From Paracoccus aminophilus JCM 7686 (GTDB lineage: Bacteria > Pseudomonadota > Alphaproteobacteria > Rhodobacterales > Rhodobacteraceae), in NCBI RefSeq assembly GCF_000444995.1, contig NC_022041.1, forward strand, positions 222,001 to 286,000: a DNA stretch of 64,000 nt, given 5' to 3'. Below, one piece after another: positions 43,161 to 50,923 of this stretch. A model generated the notes under the pieces. The model had not been told where the DNA came from and did no database searches. It saw only the letters and a program-made list of their open reading frames with translations. The translations under genes and the position numbers were made by a program. How positions within the stretch are numbered: position 1 is the stretch's first letter; every line of letters starts with the position of its first letter.

Positions 43161-43180
43161 TTGTGTCCTTTCGGACATAA
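43161..43180. promoter_or_regulatory. Inverted repeat between modA and the modE-like gene
   Basis: TTGTGTCC-TTTC-GGACATAA, arms of 8 with one mismatch, 29 bases before modA. It is a candidate operator for the ModE-type regulator. It does not resemble the E. coli Mo-box, so the assignment rests on position. Confidence 0.45.
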
Positions 43181-43206
43181 GCAAACCGCAGAGTGCGGGG
43201 CAAGCG

Positions 43207-43641
43207 CTATTTCTCCCCCGATACAACGGTCTGAGGGGCGGTCTGAGACGCGGTTTGCGGGGCATCGTCGGCGCTCGCTTCCGGCGCGGGCGGCGCGGGT
43301 TTCAGCCCGGCCCGCAGCGAGGCCAGATGCGGCTCGCCCTGATGGCGCAGCACGGCTTCAAGCGCGCGATAATCGCGCAAGACCTGCTCGCCCCGCGCGG
43401 TCAGATGGGCGCCGCCGCCGCCGCTGCCGCCGCGCGCGCTGTCGACCAAAGGCTCGGTAAAGGCCAGGTTCATTTCCTCGACCAGCGCCCAGGCGCGGCG
43501 ATAGCTCATATCCATGGCGCGGCCCGCCGCCGAGATCGAGCCCTCGTCGGCAATCGCTTGCAGCAAATCCGCCTTGCCACGGCCAAAGGTCAATCCCTGC
43601 GCGAAATGCAGGCGGAGGCTCAATCTGGGATCATCACTCAT
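43207..43641 (-). CDS. ModE-type winged-helix regulator without molybdate-binding domain
   Basis: The 144-residue protein starts at ATG 43641. Residues 8-100 are the ModE N-terminal DNA-binding domain (FGRGKADLLQAIADEGSISA, AGRAMDMSYRRAWALVEEMN, and a wing rich in glycine, ARGGSGGGGAHLT). The C-terminus is a Pro/Ala/Thr tail. The molybdate-binding TOBE domains of E. coli ModE are absent, so how it senses molybdate is unclear; the single-domain form is common in this group. It is immediately upstream of modABC on the same strand and could be in the same or an adjacent transcript. Confidence 0.85.
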   Translation of the reverse strand: MSDDPRLSLRLHFAQGLTFGRGKADLLQAIADEGSISAAGRAMDMSYRRAWALVEEMNLAFTEPLVDSARGGSGGGGAHLTARGEQVLRDYRALEAVLRHQGEPHLASLRAGLKPAPPAPEASADDAPQTASQTAPQTVVSGEK

Positions 43642-43757
43642 GCGCTCATCTTCAATGGCTTTTCTGCGCGACGCAAGTGTCACGGGGCTTTCCCGCCGCA
43701 GCGCAGCAAGCTAGCATCCGCGCGATTGAGACCGGAATGGGATTCGGGGAGGAAACC

Positions 43758-44939
43758 ATGTCAGAGAATGAAATCGTCATCCTGTCGGGCGCGCGCACGG
43801 CCATCGGCGCTTTCGGCGGCAGCCTTGCGGGAGTGACGCCGATCGAGCTTGCGACGACGGTGACCAAGGCCGCGCTCGAGCGCGCTGGGGTTTCGCCCGA
43901 GAAAATCGGCACGGTGGTTTTCGGCCATGTTCTGAACACCGAGCCGCGCGACATGTATCTCAGCCGCGTGGCGATGCTGGACGCGGGCGTGCCGAACACG
44001 ACGCCGGCGATGAACGTGAACCGGCTCTGCGGCTCGGGCGTGCAGGCGATTGTCTCGGCCGTGCAGGCGCTGACGCTTGGCGACGCCGATTTCGCCGTGG
44101 CCGGCGGCGCAGAATCCATGAGCCGCGCGCCCTATACGGTGCCCGCGGCGCGCTTCGGTGCGAAAATGGGCGATGTGAAGATGGTCGATATGATGGTCGG
44201 CGCGCTGACCTGCCCGATGGGCACCGGCCATATGGGCGTGACGGCGGAAAACGTCTCGAAAGAGAACGAGATCTCGCGCGAGGCGCAGGATGCTTTCGCG
44301 CTGGAAAGCCAGACCCGCGCCGCCAAGGCGATTGCCGAGGGCCGGTTCAAGGACCAGATCGTCCCGATCGAGATCAAGACCCGCAAGGGCGTCGTGGCCT
44401 TTGACACCGACGAGCATCCCAAGGCGACCGATCTCGAGAAGCTCGCGGCACTGCGCCCGGCCTTCCAGAAGGACGGCACCGTGACGGCGGGCAATGCCTC
44501 GGGGCTGAACGATGGCGCGGGCGCGATCGTGCTGGCGCGGGCGGATGCGGCGAAAGCGGCGGGGCTCACGCCGAAATTCCGCGTGCTCGGCTATGCGGTC
44601 GCGGGCGTGCGTCCCGAAGTCATGGGCATCGGCCCGATCCCGGCGGTCGAGGCGGTGCTGAAGAAAACCGGCCTGACCGCTGCCGATTTCGACGTGATCG
44701 AATCAAACGAGGCTTTCGCGGCGCAGGCTCTGGCGGTGAACAAGGGCCTCGGCCTCGATCCGGCCAAGGTGAACCCGAATGGCGGCGCGATCGCACTGGG
44801 CCATCCGATCGGCGCGACCGGCGCGATCATCACCGTCAAGGCGATGTATGAACTGGAACGGACCCAAGGCAAGAAAGCCCTGATCACCATGTGCATCGGC
44901 GGCGGACAGGGCATCGCTCTGGCAATCGAGCGCATCTGA
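43758..44939 (+). CDS. Acetyl-CoA C-acetyltransferase (thiolase)
   Basis: The 393-residue protein starts at ATG 43758 after GGGGAGGA. The thiolase signature cysteine is in NVNRLCGSGVQAIVSAVQAL (about 83-102), the histidine in NPNGGAIALGHPIGATGA, and the second cysteine in ITMCIGGGQGIALAIER. The size and motifs are those of biosynthetic or degradative acetoacetyl-CoA thiolases (PhaA/AtoB type), which condense two acetyl-CoA or cleave 3-ketoacyl-CoA. It is monocistronic and followed by a terminator. Confidence 0.93.
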   Translation: MSENEIVILSGARTAIGAFGGSLAGVTPIELATTVTKAALERAGVSPEKIGTVVFGHVLNTEPRDMYLSRVAMLDAGVPNTTPAMNVNRLCGSGVQAIVSAVQALTLGDADFAVAGGAESMSRAPYTVPAARFGAKMGDVKMVDMMVGALTCPMGTGHMGVTAENVSKENEISREAQDAFALESQTRAAKAIAEGRFKDQIVPIEIKTRKGVVAFDTDEHPKATDLEKLAALRPAFQKDGTVTAGNASGLNDGAGAIVLARADAAKAAGLTPKFRVLGYAVAGVRPEVMGIGPIPAVEAVLKKTGLTAADFDVIESNEAFAAQALAVNKGLGLDPAKVNPNGGAIALGHPIGATGAIITVKAMYELERTQGKKALITMCIGGGQGIALAIERI

Positions 44940-44987
44940 ACGCGGCAGATCGAAAGACTGCAGATCGAAAGACTGTGCATCTGACGA

Positions 44988-45016
44988 AGAAGGGCGGGGA
45001 TTTCCCCGCCCTTTCT
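44988..45016. terminator. Terminator between the thiolase gene and betC
   Basis: Stem AAGGGCGGGG, AT-rich loop, stem CCCCGCCCTT and TCTC. It serves the convergent genes. A 15-base tandem duplication (CAGATCGAAAGACTG twice) lies just before it. Confidence 0.85.
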
Positions 45017-45036
45017 CATTGCTCTCAACCTCAGGA

Positions 45037-46536
45037 CTATTCCCCGCGCGGAAAGCGCTTGGAGTCCTCAAGGATATTCAGATCCATGTGGTTCCTCATA
45101 TAGCGCTCGGATGCCTGCATCAGCGGCTGATAATCCCACGGATAATAGCTGCCATTGCGAAGCGCCTCGTAAACGATCCAGCGCCGCGCCTGACTTTCGC
45201 GCACCTCCCGATCATAGGCGCCCAGATCCCAGCGCGCCGCCGCCATCGCCCGCATGCGCTCCAGCTGATCGGCATGACCGGGATCGCTTGCCAGATTGAC
45301 GCGCTCGCCCGGATCATCGCCCAGATGGAAGAGCATCTCGGGATCGGCGGGGCAGGCGATATATTTCCACGGCCCATCGACCAGCGCCACCAAAGGCGTG
45401 ATCGAGCCCTCGGCCGCATATTCCATCGCCACCGGCCCCCGATCGGCCCCGCCACCGGCGAGGCTTTCGCCATCGGTCCAAGGCGCAATCTCCGTCATGG
45501 AAATACCCACCAGATCGCAAACCGTCGGCAGAACGTCGATGGTCGAGACCGGCCGCTCAACCAGCCCCGGCTCCATCCCCGGCGCCGAGATCATCAAAGG
45601 CACCCGCGCCGAGCCCTCGAAGAAGTTCATCTTGAACCAAAGCCCCCGCTCGCCCAGCATCTCGCCATGATCGGACAGGAAGAGGATGATCGCCTCTTGC
45701 CGGGTGCGTTCGAGCACGTCGAGGATCTCGCCGACCTTGTCGTCGATATAAGAGATATTGGCGAAATAGGCCTGACGCGAGCGGCGGATATTCTCCTCGG
45801 TCACCTCCAGCCCGGTCCAGTCGCAGGCATCGAGCAGACGCTGCGAATGCGGATCCTGATCGGCGTAAGCAATCGGGGCAGGGGCGGCGAGCTCCGGGAT
45901 ACGCTCGTAAAGATCCCAGTATTTGCGCCGCGCCACGAAGGGGTCATGGGGATGGGTGAAGCTGACGGTCAGGCACCAAGGCCGCTCATCCGCGCCCCGC
46001 GACAGATCGTAAAGCTTGCGGCAAGCGTTATAGGCGACCTCATCGTCATATTCATATTGGTTGGTGATCTCGGCGACTCCCGCGCCGGTGACAGAGCCCA
46101 GATTGTGATACCACCAGTCAATCCGCTCGCCCGGCTTGCGATAATCCGGCGTCCAGCCGAAATCGGCGGGATAAATGTCGGTGGTCAGACGCTCCTCGAA
46201 CCCGTGCAATTGATCGGGCCCGACGAAATGCATCTTGCCCGACAGCGTGGTTTGATAGCCCGCCCGGCGCAGGTGATGGGCATAGGTCGGGATATCCGAG
46301 GCGAATTCGGCGGCATTGTCATAGACCCGCGTGCGGCGCGGCAATTGCCCCGACATGAAGCTCGCCCGCCCCGGCGCGCAGAGCGGGCTGCCGGTGTAGG
46401 CATTCTTGAACCGGGTCGAGCGCGCCGCCAGCCGCTTCAGGTTCGGCGTGTGCAGAAAATCGGCCGGGCCGTCGGGGAAAAGCACCCCCGACAGCTGATC
46501 GGCCATGAGAATCAAGACATTGGGTCGTTTCGTCAC
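45037..46536 (-). CDS. betC: Choline-sulfatase BetC
   Basis: The 499-residue type I sulfatase starts with GTG. RPNVLILMADQLSGVLFPDG carries the first metal aspartate. The sulfatase motif is SPLCAPGRASFMSG, in which the cysteine of C-A-P-G-R would become formylglycine. SDHGEMLGERGLWFKMNFFE follows, and the C-terminus has the choline-sulfatase extension (YMRNHMDLNILEDSKRFPRG). It hydrolyses choline-O-sulfate to choline and sulfate in the cytoplasm. It follows choX by 10 bases, so the two genes are co-transcribed. Confidence 0.93.
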   Translation of the reverse strand: MTKRPNVLILMADQLSGVLFPDGPADFLHTPNLKRLAARSTRFKNAYTGSPLCAPGRASFMSGQLPRRTRVYDNAAEFASDIPTYAHHLRRAGYQTTLSGKMHFVGPDQLHGFEERLTTDIYPADFGWTPDYRKPGERIDWWYHNLGSVTGAGVAEITNQYEYDDEVAYNACRKLYDLSRGADERPWCLTVSFTHPHDPFVARRKYWDLYERIPELAAPAPIAYADQDPHSQRLLDACDWTGLEVTEENIRRSRQAYFANISYIDDKVGEILDVLERTRQEAIILFLSDHGEMLGERGLWFKMNFFEGSARVPLMISAPGMEPGLVERPVSTIDVLPTVCDLVGISMTEIAPWTDGESLAGGGADRGPVAMEYAAEGSITPLVALVDGPWKYIACPADPEMLFHLGDDPGERVNLASDPGHADQLERMRAMAAARWDLGAYDREVRESQARRWIVYEALRNGSYYPWDYQPLMQASERYMRNHMDLNILEDSKRFPRGE

Positions 46537-46546
46537 GTCGCTCTAC

Positions 46547-47485
46547 TCACTTCACCGAGGCCAGAACCGCATCCGCGCCCGGTTTGCCGTCAAGCGTCGT
46601 GACACCTTCGAGCCAGGTCGTCACGCGCTCGGGATTGGCGGCGATCCAGCCCTTGGCCGCCACCTGCGGATCCATCCCGTCGTCGAGGATCTTGCCCATC
46701 AGCTGGTTCTCCATATCCACGTCGAAGACCATCTGCGTCAGCAGCTTCGCCGCATTCGGGCATTGCGCCACCCAATGCTTGCGCGCCAGCGTATGCACGG
46801 TCGCGCCGCCGAAATCGGGGCCGAATTCCTCGTCGCCGCCCGCGAGATAGGTGATCGCCAGCTTGACGTTCATCGGATGCGGCGCCCAGGCGAGAAAGAC
46901 CGTGGGCACGCCCGCCGCATCGTTTTTCTGCACCTGCGCCAACATGCCCTGTTCGCTCGATTCGACAAGCTGCCAATCGCCCAGCCCGAATTTGTCGGCA
47001 TCGATCATCTTGGTGATCGACTGGTTCGCCGGAGCGCCCGGCTCGATGCCGTAGATCTTGCCCTGAAACGCATCCTTATGCGCATCGAGATCGGCGAAAT
47101 CCTTGACGTTGAGATCCTTCGCCGTGCCAGTCACCGCCAGCGTGAACTTCGCGCCGGTGAGATTGGTCACCAGCTCTTCGACCTTGCCCGAAGCGTTCAG
47201 ATCGTCGCGGAACTTCTGCTGCGCGGGCATCCAATTGCCGAGGAAGAAATCGATCTCACCAGATTTCAGCGCCTCATAGCCGATCGGGACCGACAAAGTG
47301 CGAATGTCGGGCTTGTAGCCCAGCCCTGCGAAGACCACGGCGGCCACGCCATCGGTCGAGGTGATATCGGTCCAGCCCGGATCAGAGGTCCGGATCGTGG
47401 CGCAGCTCGCCGGATCATTGGCGAAAGCGGGCAGGGCCGTGGTCAGACCAGCGGCAAGCAGACAGAGCGACAGGGTTTTCGACAT
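46547..47485 (-). CDS. choX: Choline-binding periplasmic protein ChoX
   Basis: The 312-residue OpuAC-type binding protein starts at ATG 47485 with a signal peptide (KTLSLCLLAAGLTTALPAFA). Family blocks include SDPGWTDITSTDGVAAVVFA (Trp), FFLGNWMPAQQKF and VPTVFLAWAPHPMN with tryptophans of the aromatic choline cage, and the late QLMGKILDDGMDPQVAAKGW. It supplies choline, or choline sulfate, to an ABC transporter, but no ChoW/ChoV genes are present beside it. It forms an operon with betC. Confidence 0.9.
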   Translation of the reverse strand: MSKTLSLCLLAAGLTTALPAFANDPASCATIRTSDPGWTDITSTDGVAAVVFAGLGYKPDIRTLSVPIGYEALKSGEIDFFLGNWMPAQQKFRDDLNASGKVEELVTNLTGAKFTLAVTGTAKDLNVKDFADLDAHKDAFQGKIYGIEPGAPANQSITKMIDADKFGLGDWQLVESSEQGMLAQVQKNDAAGVPTVFLAWAPHPMNVKLAITYLAGGDEEFGPDFGGATVHTLARKHWVAQCPNAAKLLTQMVFDVDMENQLMGKILDDGMDPQVAAKGWIAANPERVTTWLEGVTTLDGKPGADAVLASVK

Positions 47486-47672
47486 GGCATCCTCACGCGG
47501 CTCGGGGCCGCCCGCAGGACGCTGGCGGCTGATCTTTATCAAGCCCTGCGCCCGTCCCGGGATCAAGCCCGGATGCAAAGCGCCCGCAGATTTCACCGTC
47601 TTGGCGGCATGGCACGGCTCGGCTACGGTCGCCAGAATGGACGAATCGAGCAAAATTACGAATGAGCGCCCC

Positions 47673-48494
47673 ATGTCAGAGCCGCGCCACATGCCAGAGG
47701 ACGAAACGCCCCAAAAGCCCTGCTCGGTCTGCCACAGGGACTATCCCGCCCGGCTGCTGACCCCAGACAGCGACATCCGCAACTCGCTGACCGCGCTCAT
47801 CCGCAAGGATGTGCCCGATTGGAACGAGGACAGCGCCGTCTGCGCCGATTGCCTGCTGAAATACCGCCAGCTCTACCTCACCCATGTGCTCGCCGATGAA
47901 ACCGGAGAGCTGGGCGAGCTCGAATCCGAAGTCGCCGAGGCCCTGCGCACCGGCCGCCTGCTGACCCTGCAAACCGCGCCCGAGGATATCGAGGAAGAGC
48001 AGACCGTCGGCCAGAACGTCGCCGATGTCGTGGCCGAATGGGGCGGCTCCTGGACCTTCATCCTGCTCTTTTGCGGCGTCTTGGTCCTGTGGATGGGCAT
48101 GAATGCCATCGGCATCCTGTCACAGCCCTTCGACCCCTATCCGTTCATCCTGCTCAACCTGCTTCTGTCCTGCGTCGCCGCCTTTCAGGCCCCGATCATT
48201 ATGATGAGCCAGCGCCGCCAGGAGGCCAAGGATCGGCTGCGCGCGGAAAACGACTATCAGGTCAATCTCAAGGCAGAGCTCGAATTGCGGCTCTTGCACG
48301 ACAAGATCGACCATCAGCTCAGCCATCAATGGCGACGTCTGCTCGAAATCCAGCGCATCCAGATCGACCTGCTCCATGAAATGCAGCGCGAGGCTCCGAT
48401 GTCGCGTCTGGGTCTGCACCACGCCCGCAGCGAGCCCGCCGCGCCTGATCAACCTGAAGCCCCGCCAGAAACCACCGATCCCAAATCGCTCTAA
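47673..48494 (+). CDS. DUF1003 membrane protein with an N-terminal zinc ribbon
   Basis: This protein of about 273 residues has an N-terminal CSVCHRDYPAR...CADCLLKY pair of CxxC motifs, which suggests a zinc ribbon. The DUF1003 core follows: VADVVAEWGGSWTFILLFCG, two membrane helices, PFILLNLLLSCVAAFQAPII, and a cytosolic coiled coil (LELRLLHDKIDHQLSHQWRR). The C-terminus is Pro-rich. The function of DUF1003 is unknown. The start is uncertain between ATGs at 47637, 47673 and 47691, none with a strong Shine-Dalgarno; 47673 was chosen. It is divergent from choX. Confidence 0.82.
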   Translation: MSEPRHMPEDETPQKPCSVCHRDYPARLLTPDSDIRNSLTALIRKDVPDWNEDSAVCADCLLKYRQLYLTHVLADETGELGELESEVAEALRTGRLLTLQTAPEDIEEEQTVGQNVADVVAEWGGSWTFILLFCGVLVLWMGMNAIGILSQPFDPYPFILLNLLLSCVAAFQAPIIMMSQRRQEAKDRLRAENDYQVNLKAELELRLLHDKIDHQLSHQWRRLLEIQRIQIDLLHEMQREAPMSRLGLHHARSEPAAPDQPEAPPETTDPKSL

Positions 48495-48713
48495 CTGAGC
48501 TCACCCCGGCCCAAAGTCGGCGGACCCAACATCGGCCAGCTTCAAAACCGCCAGCCCCGTCTTTCATGCCCCAAATATCCCCGCCGGAGGCATCGCAGCG
48601 CGCGCCAACCGCCGCGCCTCCCACATCGGGCTCCCCCCAAAAGCCGGCCCCTAAGAACCGGCGCGACATACCGCATCCGACCAGTTCCCGACCATTCCGA
48701 TGGCGGGCAAAGC

Positions 48714-48905
48714 AAAACGGGCCGCCCTTTCGGTACGGCCCGCGAGATCTACGGAGATGGTCCGGTTAGGGCTGGAGACCTACCGTCCCAGTCAGGGCTT
48801 ACGACCCACGGGTCTGCCCTCAGGCCACGGCCCCCCTGACTGTCCCGACACCTCTCTCCAATATCACTCTCGACACTGGACCACCTCCTTTCAATACGTT
48901 GCCGT
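48714..48905 (-). ncRNA. Structured small RNA with its own terminator, family not recognised
   Basis: Read on the minus strand, a roughly 190-base unit has nested pairing. GGAGGTGGTCC (48878-48888) can pair with GGACCATCTCC (48753-48763), one G-U. CAGTCAGGG/CCCTGACTG pairs perfectly (48789-48797 with 48834-48842). A GACC/GGTC hairpin lies at 48803-48814. The unit ends in a CGGGCCG/CGGCCCG hairpin (48718-48742) followed by TTTT. A TTGACA lies at 48935-48940, directly after the yhhQ stop. The outer helix covers the ribosome binding site of an 18-codon ORF inside the RNA. The pairing is seen directly; transcription as a separate RNA is inferred from the promoter-like box and terminator. No known family was identified. 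Confidence 0.65.
48820..48876 (-). CDS. 18-codon ORF inside the structured RNA
   Basis: GTG at 48876 is preceded, 7 bases away, by AAAGGAGG, a near-perfect anti-16S match. It encodes MSRVILERGVGTVRGAVA and stops at 48820-48822. Such an ideal ribosome binding site for so short a frame, with that site locked in a helix, suggests a regulatory leader peptide or a dual-function RNA. No downstream gene on the same strand follows within the transcript, so classical attenuation of a neighbour is unlikely. Confidence 0.5.
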   Translation of the reverse strand: MSRVILERGVGTVRGAVA

Positions 48906-48940
48906 TGAGTTGAGCGTGCCACATATCGGGCATCTGTCAA

Positions 48941-49552
48941 TCAGATTTGCGCCCGCCGCTCGAGAAGATTTCCGACAATGATACGGAACGGCACCAGCGC
49001 CACAATCGCCTGCGCCATCTTGACCGACCAGTCGGCGAGAGCCAGCGACACCCAAAGCGGCTGGACCGGGCCATGACCCAGAAGCGGCACCAGCGCATTG
49101 GCCCAGGCGACATCGTCATGGGGGAAAAGCCCGCTCAGCGCGCCGGAAAAGGCGATGCCGAAAAACACTGCCGTATCCAGAACCGATCCGGCCAAAGTCG
49201 CGGCCAGAGGCGGCAGCCACCAGTTCAGGCGCCGCAGCCGGTTGAAGATCGCGATATCGAGAAGCTGCGCCGACAAGAACGCCGCGCCCGAGGCGATGGC
49301 GATGCGCAGCGTGGTCTTGTCCATGCCAGCCGCGACGATCGAACAGGCGATGCCGGTCAGAAAGCCCGCAAAGACGACCTTGCGTGCGGCGGCCGGACCA
49401 TAGATCCGGTTCATGATATCGGTGACGAGGAAGGCCACGGGATAGGTCAGCGCCCCCCAGGTCAGCCAGTCGCCCAGCAGATGCTGGACCAGAATATTCG
49501 AGGCCACCACAACGATGGCCATGGCAAGAATGCCGGGCAGAAGGCGGGTCAT
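48941..49552 (-). CDS. Queuosine-precursor transporter, YhhQ/VUT family
   Basis: The 203-residue inner-membrane protein has about six helices. It shows the YhhQ pattern: ILVQHLLGDWLTWGALTYPV, AFLVTDIMNRIYGPAAARKV (the conserved TDxxNRxxG motif), ASGAAFLSAQLLDIAIFNRL and SGSVLDTAVFFGIAFSG-like blocks. The family imports queuine-pathway precursors such as preQ0/preQ1. A good promoter (TTGACA, 17 bases, TATCCG) lies upstream. I looked for a preQ1 riboswitch in the 116-base leader and saw none. Confidence 0.88.
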   Translation of the reverse strand: MTRLLPGILAMAIVVVASNILVQHLLGDWLTWGALTYPVAFLVTDIMNRIYGPAAARKVVFAGFLTGIACSIVAAGMDKTTLRIAIASGAAFLSAQLLDIAIFNRLRRLNWWLPPLAATLAGSVLDTAVFFGIAFSGALSGLFPHDDVAWANALVPLLGHGPVQPLWVSLALADWSVKMAQAIVALVPFRIIVGNLLERRAQI

Positions 49553-49611
49553 GTCGGATTCCGTTTTGACAAGGTAGCGGAGACTCGGCCCGCTCTTGCG
49601 GGCAAGGCGGG

Positions 49612-49640
49612 CGGATACGCCTCGCCTTGCCCTCTGTCAA
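49612..49640 (-). promoter_or_regulatory. Candidate sigma-70 promoter of the yhhQ-like gene
   Basis: On the minus strand, TTGACA (49635-49640), 17 bases, TATCCG (49612-49617). The start codon lies 60 bases further. The spacer and early leader contain a GGGCAAGGCG/CGCCTTGCCC inverted repeat that may also act as terminator of the upstream hydrolase gene. Confidence 0.6.
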
Positions 49641-49668
49641 GCGCCGCGCGGGCGCGACAGGCGCGGGC

Positions 49669-50805
49669 CTAGGGCCGGGAGATCGCGGCCATGGCCTCCA
49701 GCGAGAGCTGCCCCGCCATGCCCTCGACGGCGGTATTGGTCATCACCAGAACCGTGCGGCGGCGCGTCGGATCAATGAACCAGCTATGACCATAGATGCC
49801 GCCCCAACTGAAACTGCCCGGCGACAGATCGATGCCCGCCAGCGCCGGATCGGTCACGATCGCCCCCGCCCAGCCATGGCTCATGCCGGGGCCGCGCATC
49901 GGATGGGGATAGGCAAAGCGCGGCTCGGTCGCGGCGCGGCGCCATTCGGGCGCGATGAAATCGCCCGCGCGCAGGGTCTCGAGCAGCGTCAGCGCGGCCT
50001 CGGCGGTGCCCGCCATGCCGCCCCCGCCCGAGGGGAAGGCCGAGAGATCGGTGATGCGCTCGGGGTCATAACTGAAACGATAACCCTCGGGCAGATTGCC
50101 CTGCGCATGGGTCACGCCCTCCATCCGGCGCGGCTCGGGCCGGGCATCGGTATAGGCGGCGGCCAGATTTTGCGTGCCGGGCAGGAAATAGGCAGCATCG
50201 AGCGCCAGCGGCCCGGTCACGAGATCGGCCATGGCGAAGGGCAGGGCATTGTCGGTCACCGCCTCGATCACCGCGCCCAGCACGTCGGTTGCGACCGAAT
50301 AGCGCCAATCTTCGCCCGGCGTCAGATCGAGCGGCACGCTCGCGATCCGGCGGATGTTTTCGGCCAGCGAAATCGCGCGCTCGGAAATCCCATCCGAGAC
50401 CCCCGCCGTCTCATAGCTGCCACCCGGAAGCTGGCCAAAGCCATAATCGAGCCCCGCCATATGCGACAAGAGATGATTGACCGTGATCTCGGGGCGGGTG
50501 CCATCGGCAAAGGCCGGGGTGAAATCGGGCAGCCAGCGCACGACCGGATCCTCGGGCGAGAGCCGCCCGTCTTGCATCAGGCGCAGCGCCGCCACTGTGG
50601 TGAAGGGCTTCGAGACCGAGGAGTAGCGAAACCAAGTCGCCGGCGTGACCTCGCGCCCGGCCTCGCGATCGGCGAGCCCGGCGTTGCGGGCGTAAACGGT
50701 CTCGCCATCCTCGGCCATCAGCACCGCTGCGCCGACGATCCGGTTCTCGGCAAGCGCGCTGTCGATGGCCCGGTCCAGAGCCTCGGTCGCGGTCATCTCA
50801 CTCAT
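49669..50805 (-). CDS. Serine hydrolase, class C beta-lactamase/esterase family
   Basis: The 378-residue protein starts at ATG 50805 after GGAGGGAGAG. It has FRYSSVSKPFTTVAALRLMQ (SxxK, Ser-Val-Ser-Lys) at about 60-79, a WRYSVATDVLGAVIEAVT block (the Tyr of the YxN position), and a C-terminal GGIYGHSWFIDPTRR strand with HSW in place of KTG. No signal peptide is seen, so it is probably a cytosolic esterase or peptidase rather than a beta-lactamase. The gene is separate from its neighbours by about 120 bases on each side. Confidence 0.85.
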   Translation of the reverse strand: MSEMTATEALDRAIDSALAENRIVGAAVLMAEDGETVYARNAGLADREAGREVTPATWFRYSSVSKPFTTVAALRLMQDGRLSPEDPVVRWLPDFTPAFADGTRPEITVNHLLSHMAGLDYGFGQLPGGSYETAGVSDGISERAISLAENIRRIASVPLDLTPGEDWRYSVATDVLGAVIEAVTDNALPFAMADLVTGPLALDAAYFLPGTQNLAAAYTDARPEPRRMEGVTHAQGNLPEGYRFSYDPERITDLSAFPSGGGGMAGTAEAALTLLETLRAGDFIAPEWRRAATEPRFAYPHPMRGPGMSHGWAGAIVTDPALAGIDLSPGSFSWGGIYGHSWFIDPTRRRTVLVMTNTAVEGMAGQLSLEAMAAISRP

Positions 50806-50923
50806 CGCTCTCCCTCCCTGTCGGTGCGCCGATATGGAAAGGTGGAAATGCCTCCAAGTAAAGCAAAGGCTGCGCGGGGGGCGGAAATCGGCTGGTTGCA
50901 ACTCGCAAATGGGCCGGGCGAGC

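Noticed and set aside
44944-44975. Tandem 15-base duplication (CAGATCGAAAGACTG) after the thiolase gene
   Set aside because: Only two copies lie just before a terminator; this is a local slippage event with no visible function.
48714-48905. Structured RNA as signal recognition particle RNA, 6S RNA or RNase P RNA
   Set aside because: None of the conserved core words of those RNAs was seen, and the length and pairing do not fit.
49553-49668. preQ1 riboswitch before the yhhQ-like gene
   Set aside because: The leader has a promoter and a simple inverted repeat but no preQ1 aptamer pattern (no short stem-loop with an A-rich pseudoknot tail).
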